DNA from: Reticulitermes lucifugus
Lineage: Eukaryota > Arthropoda > Insecta > Blattodea > Rhinotermitidae
Length of the DNA: 64,000 nt
Direction of reading: 5' to 3'
NCBI GenBank assembly: GCA_026260175.1
Contig: JAKCWW010000016.1
Span: 171,962 to 235,961 of the forward strand
In this document: positions 60,715-64,000 of the stretch, one piece after another
Layout: each line of letters starts with the position of its first letter
Numbering within the stretch: the first letter of the stretch is position 1
Position numbers and translations under genes: made by a program
The notes under the pieces: model-generated
The model's input: only the letters and a program-made list of their open reading frames with translations
Database searches by the model: none
Told to the model about the DNA's origin: nothing

Positions 60715-62536
60715 CAGGCATTCCGACTTACTGTTGAGCCCCTTTAGGACTCATGGTCAGACAGTCTGTCTTAAATGTCTTTACCTTCCTCTCTCGAGGC
60801 ACCCTGTCTGAGAAGAGAGGAGTTGTAGGCAGTTGTCTAAAATTCGAAATTTTATAGAAAACTTCTCTTTTTACATCACAGAAAACACTACCCGTCTCTT
60901 TTACAAAGAAAAGGGGATTAAGGTTGTTGCGGGAAAGTTTGACATTTTTTGTGACGGTGCAGAACACATATTTTACTGTGTGAAAAGATGCAGATATATT
61001 CAATGTTGGAACAGGTGGTACACATAATTACCACTGGGGTTTTGATGTGTAATAAACAATAGCCTGTTCGTCCTAGAGTTTTAGAAATTAGCAGCTAATA
61101 TTTTGTTTTTAAATTCTTCTTTTATATCTATTAACTACAAAGACTGAAGATGTTAACGATTTCTGTTCCTCTACTTTTGGACATGGCAAACACTTGCTGT
61201 GAGGAATATACAATATGGTTCATCAGGTTCTTTATATCCGGTTTGGAGTAAGAACATTTCAATTTAAACCATGTGGCATGACAGGAGCCTGTTAAAACTG
61301 TCATCTTCTAGTGTTGTAATGCTGGTGGGAAGCAGAAATCAACGTTCCAGAATCACGAACACCGTGACTGTTGTTCCACAGAGCAGTGCTGTGTGCGTTG
61401 TCATGGTAATGGCGGTTGCTTTAGAAGTTTGTCTACGTAGGCGGTCGGTCAAACTAGAGACAAAGGTTTCATGTAGCAGCTCAGCCAGCGGACCGAAAAT
61501 GAGCTTCGCAGAGTAACTTTGAGTTCTATATTTCCTTAACGCTATCGTCTTTTAATAGTGGTTATGTTCATATTAAAAACTGGTTTTTGTACAGTCTTTC
61601 TGCACGAAATTGTGAGTCTATTCTATTCTAGTATCTTCATTTTTCTTCTTTCTTTCTTTCTTTCGTTCTTTTCTTTCTCTCTTTCTTTCTTTCCTTTCTT
61701 CCTTCTCATATTAGTGATATTCATAGCAGGGATTTGTTATCTTATCATAACTGTGTTAAACACTCTGTTTTCTTAAAAGCTGCTGCATTCTTGCCTTTGA
61801 GATTTTCGTGGAGAGTTCTGTACGACGTAGTTTTTTCGTCAATCAACAACATCACTAGTTTATTTGTAGTATGATTGTGATTTGTGTATTAATAAAGCAT
61901 CAGGAGAAAAATTATGAATAAAGTAACAACAAATAATTTAAAAATTATAATGAAAATATGTACTTATATTTTATAAATAATTGTAATTCTTTGAACAAAT
62001 TCAATGTAAGCAGAGTCAGAATTGTGGGCTTATTGGAGTTGCAACCTACAGGATAGTATTTTTTAAATTTATTGTGGCACACTGTAGAATTTTCTTAGGA
62101 AAGTTTGTCTTTCGCCGCATAAAATGTTTCATAGATTAGCATCATTATTTCAGCGGTTTGTAATTATGTCACGTTTTCTCCTACAGATAAGCAGAATGTA
62201 AGTGTGTTTTTCAATCTCGGTAATCTTAATTTCAACATAGATGTTTACAAATTTACATACAGAATTATTCTCCGTATCCCTATACAAATACATTATTACA
62301 CAGATGATCACACTAGGCGTAGATGCAGATCACTGCATGTAATCACAAATAATGTTTTCTTGTGTCGTTTATTAAGCATGTAGATCTCACTGAAAAACAT
62401 AGTAAATAAACGCTCTATACCTTTGCATTTCTTGTGTTTTATGCTACTGTCCATGTGGGATCTGTGGCGGAAAAGTGGCAACAGGACACGTTTTTCTCCA
62501 AGTTATTCGATTTTTCCATGTCAGTGTCATTCCATT
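60715..62536. other. pb intron, unassigned
   Basis: At 61012-61040 aggtggtacacataattacc then actggggtttt resembles the piggyBac-like right end. An X-box-like GTTGTCATGGTAAT lies at 61397-61410. A TTTC microsatellite lies at about 61645-61700. No exon found. Confidence 0.5.
61645..61700. repeat. TTTC microsatellite
   Basis: Interrupted tttctttctttc units; the Phe/Ser-rich frame through it is an artefact. Confidence 0.9.
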
Positions 62537-62780
62537 TTTTTCTGTGGCGCAACAGCCCAATTCGGGCCTAGGCCGTCTTATTGTTCACACAATTAGACAC
62601 ACACAGCCGGTAGGACTCCTCTAAACGAGTGATCAGCTCGTCGCAGAGGCCGCTACCCACACAGCACACAACAAACACAAGAGACGAACATCCATGCCCT
62701 CAGTGGAATTCGAACCCGCTATCCAAGCAGTCAAGCGGCTGCAGACCTACGCCTTATACTGCACGGCCGCCGGGGTCGGC
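62537..62780 (-). mobile_element. tRNA-derived SINE, family A, inverted, in pb intron
   Basis: The reverse complement starts gccgaccccggcggccgtgc, keeps the B box gggttcgaattcc and the body, and ends near gggctgttgcgcca with an A-rich tail. It is about 5 kb upstream of the pb homeobox exon on the sense strand of pb. Confidence 0.85.
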
Positions 62781-63162
62781 CATCATTCCATTAATGCCCA
62801 TATTCCTTCGTCCATTTATACATCTATCATGACACTATATAATGTCAGTAATTGACTGTCGTTAAATAACACAGTTCGACGCAATACAATATACTGCAAA
62901 ATTTTTTAATGTTTGAAGTTCGATATAAATTTTACGTATAATGTGTCTCGCATTAGACACATGGCTTTTATAATATGCCGCTAACAGCAGTAGGCCTAGA
63001 ATGAACACTTCCTTGTGTTAAACCTGCAGACATACAGACAGATAAACAGATATGATCTACCCTCAATTTATTCACTTGGCGCAAAAGCGCTAAAAGCATA
63101 GATCAAGTATCAGGCGTGCCAACACACCAGAAAGCGAAAGGAAGAAACTCCGGACATTAAAA
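62781..63162. other. pb intron, unassigned
   Basis: Nothing recognised. Confidence 0.6.
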
Positions 63163-63396
63163 TTAACCCTTTAAATCACTATTAAGTTACATCATATTTA
63201 TGTATTCAATTCGTACCGCACAGTAAACACAATCCTTCTCAGATATAAATACCAATCAGTCATGCATGAAGAAAGAATCACTGTTTGTTCTCAGATACAT
63301 AACAAAATACAGAAATGCACTCTTTTGACATAACGTAGAAAGTTTTCCGGGTAAACCTGGTGGTATATAAAGTAACCGCTGGGTTTAAAGGGTTCG
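63163..63396. mobile_element. piggyBac-like MITE
   Basis: TTAA (63163-63166) is followed by CCCTTTAAATCAC; the right end is TTTAAAGGG (63384-63392) followed by ttcg, a possible decayed TTAA. piggyBac elements duplicate TTAA and start with CCC-type inverted repeats. It is 226 bases long with no transposase. Internal blocks recur at 23190, 28750 and 61012. Confidence 0.55.
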
Positions 63397-63930
63397 TTAA
63401 TGTTATTAGTTTTCCTGCATAACAGCCGGGGGGGTACGAAGTGAAGGTGGATGCTATCCAGGAGCAAAGATTGTACAAGATTCTGATGATTCCGTAAAAC
63501 AGTAGAGAACATTCAGCTGCCAGTTAGAGGTAACCGTGACTATAGAACATATTGGTGAACTGTGACTGTACGGAGCGCTATTGTAGCCTGTTTCGTGGCA
63601 TTGTCCTGGAATTCGCTTGGACAGCCTGGAGAAAACAGGACAATCTTCATTTAAGATCGCTGTTGCTTCTCACGAAGATGGATCATCTTCTCCAAAATGA
63701 AAATCAGAGCCCTTACGGGAATGGGTTACTTGCAACCAAGGAAGAGGAACTGACAGGAGAAAGGACAATATTACGTACGTCACGTGGGGCTTCATGCTGT
63801 GTAATCATAACATCGTGTACTTTCGGCATGGTAATCGGCTTATAGCACGAAAGATGAAATAGGACGGATATGTTTGGCACTCAGGAAAAATGTGATAGGA
63901 TAAGATAAAGAAAGTTTAAAGTTGATTTGT
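63397..63930. other. pb intron or upstream DNA, unassigned
   Basis: A 97-codon plus-strand frame (63552-63845) has no recognisable domain and is not called. Confidence 0.5.
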
Positions 63931-64000
63931 TGTGCCCACGGCTGTGACTATGAAATTTGATGTGCCCACGGCTGTGACTATGAAATTTGATGTGCCCACG
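63931..64000. repeat. 30-bp tandem repeat cut by window edge
   Basis: Two full identical units (63931-63960 and 63961-63990, starting tgtgcccacggctgtgacta) and 10 bases of a third. The array probably continues past the window. Confidence 0.9.

Noticed and set aside
60358-60747. A 129-codon frame with cysteine-containing repeats
   Set aside because: It is produced by the 33-bp minisatellite; the frame changes at the 29-bp unit and has no supporting gene structure.
57409-64000. Upstream pb exon with the YPWM hexapeptide
   Set aside because: The minus strand was scanned for TAY-CCN-TGG-ATG and none was found; the exon is presumably beyond the window.
1-64000. Hox-cluster microRNAs (miR-10 or miR-993 type) and labial
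   Set aside because: No matching seed-plus-hairpin or labial-type homeodomain (FTTKQLTELEKEF) was seen on either strand.

Overview
The window is AT-rich, repeat-laden DNA from a large insect genome. One protein-coding gene is certain: the last coding exon of the Hox gene proboscipedia (pb; Hox2, called maxillopedia in Tribolium). It lies on the minus strand at 55055-57387, carries the complete homeobox, and ends in a long low-complexity tail closing with a conserved Pb-type C-terminus. The repeat content (tRNA-headed SINEs, Tigger, mariner, LINE and Penelope-like debris) and the very large gene-free spaces suggest a hemimetabolous insect with an expanded genome. Cockroach or termite is my best guess, but this is inference and not proven.

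Layout: 1-55 kb is the 3' flank of pb. By the usual Hox polarity this side should face labial, but I see no labial homeobox or other real gene. The flank holds: two eroded LINE reverse-transcriptase C-termini (about 5.1 and 27.2 kb); tRNA-derived SINEs of two main families (family A at 13.7, 14.7, 15.7, 17.2, 26.1 and 36.3 kb; family B and a relative at 3.7, 10.7 and 38.4 kb); a dead Tigger/pogo transposase (18.7-19.5 kb); two head-to-head mariner remnants (34.5-34.95 kb); LINE 3' ends with ATT tails (21.8 and 43.3 kb); and several fold-back elements. Three of the fold-back structures carry motifs resembling hammerhead ribozymes (8.0, 20.6 and 30.5 kb). A GC-richer patch at 52.9-53.1 kb has X-box-like and Hox/Exd-like sites and is a candidate pb regulatory element.

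At 55.0-57.4 kb comes the pb terminal exon with a splice acceptor at its 5' side and a possible early poly(A) signal. From 57.4 to 64 kb lies upstream pb intron sequence (minus strand) containing a family B SINE, a small TIR element, an eight-copy 33-bp minisatellite, a family A SINE, a piggyBac-like MITE and the start of a 30-bp tandem array cut by the window edge. The upstream pb exons, including the YPWM hexapeptide, were not found here.

There are two kinds of ambiguous sequence: a 50-N gap (17322-17371) inside a SINE, and a single N (49786) in a G run. Nearly all other open frames are short, lack recognisable domains and are best read as chance.
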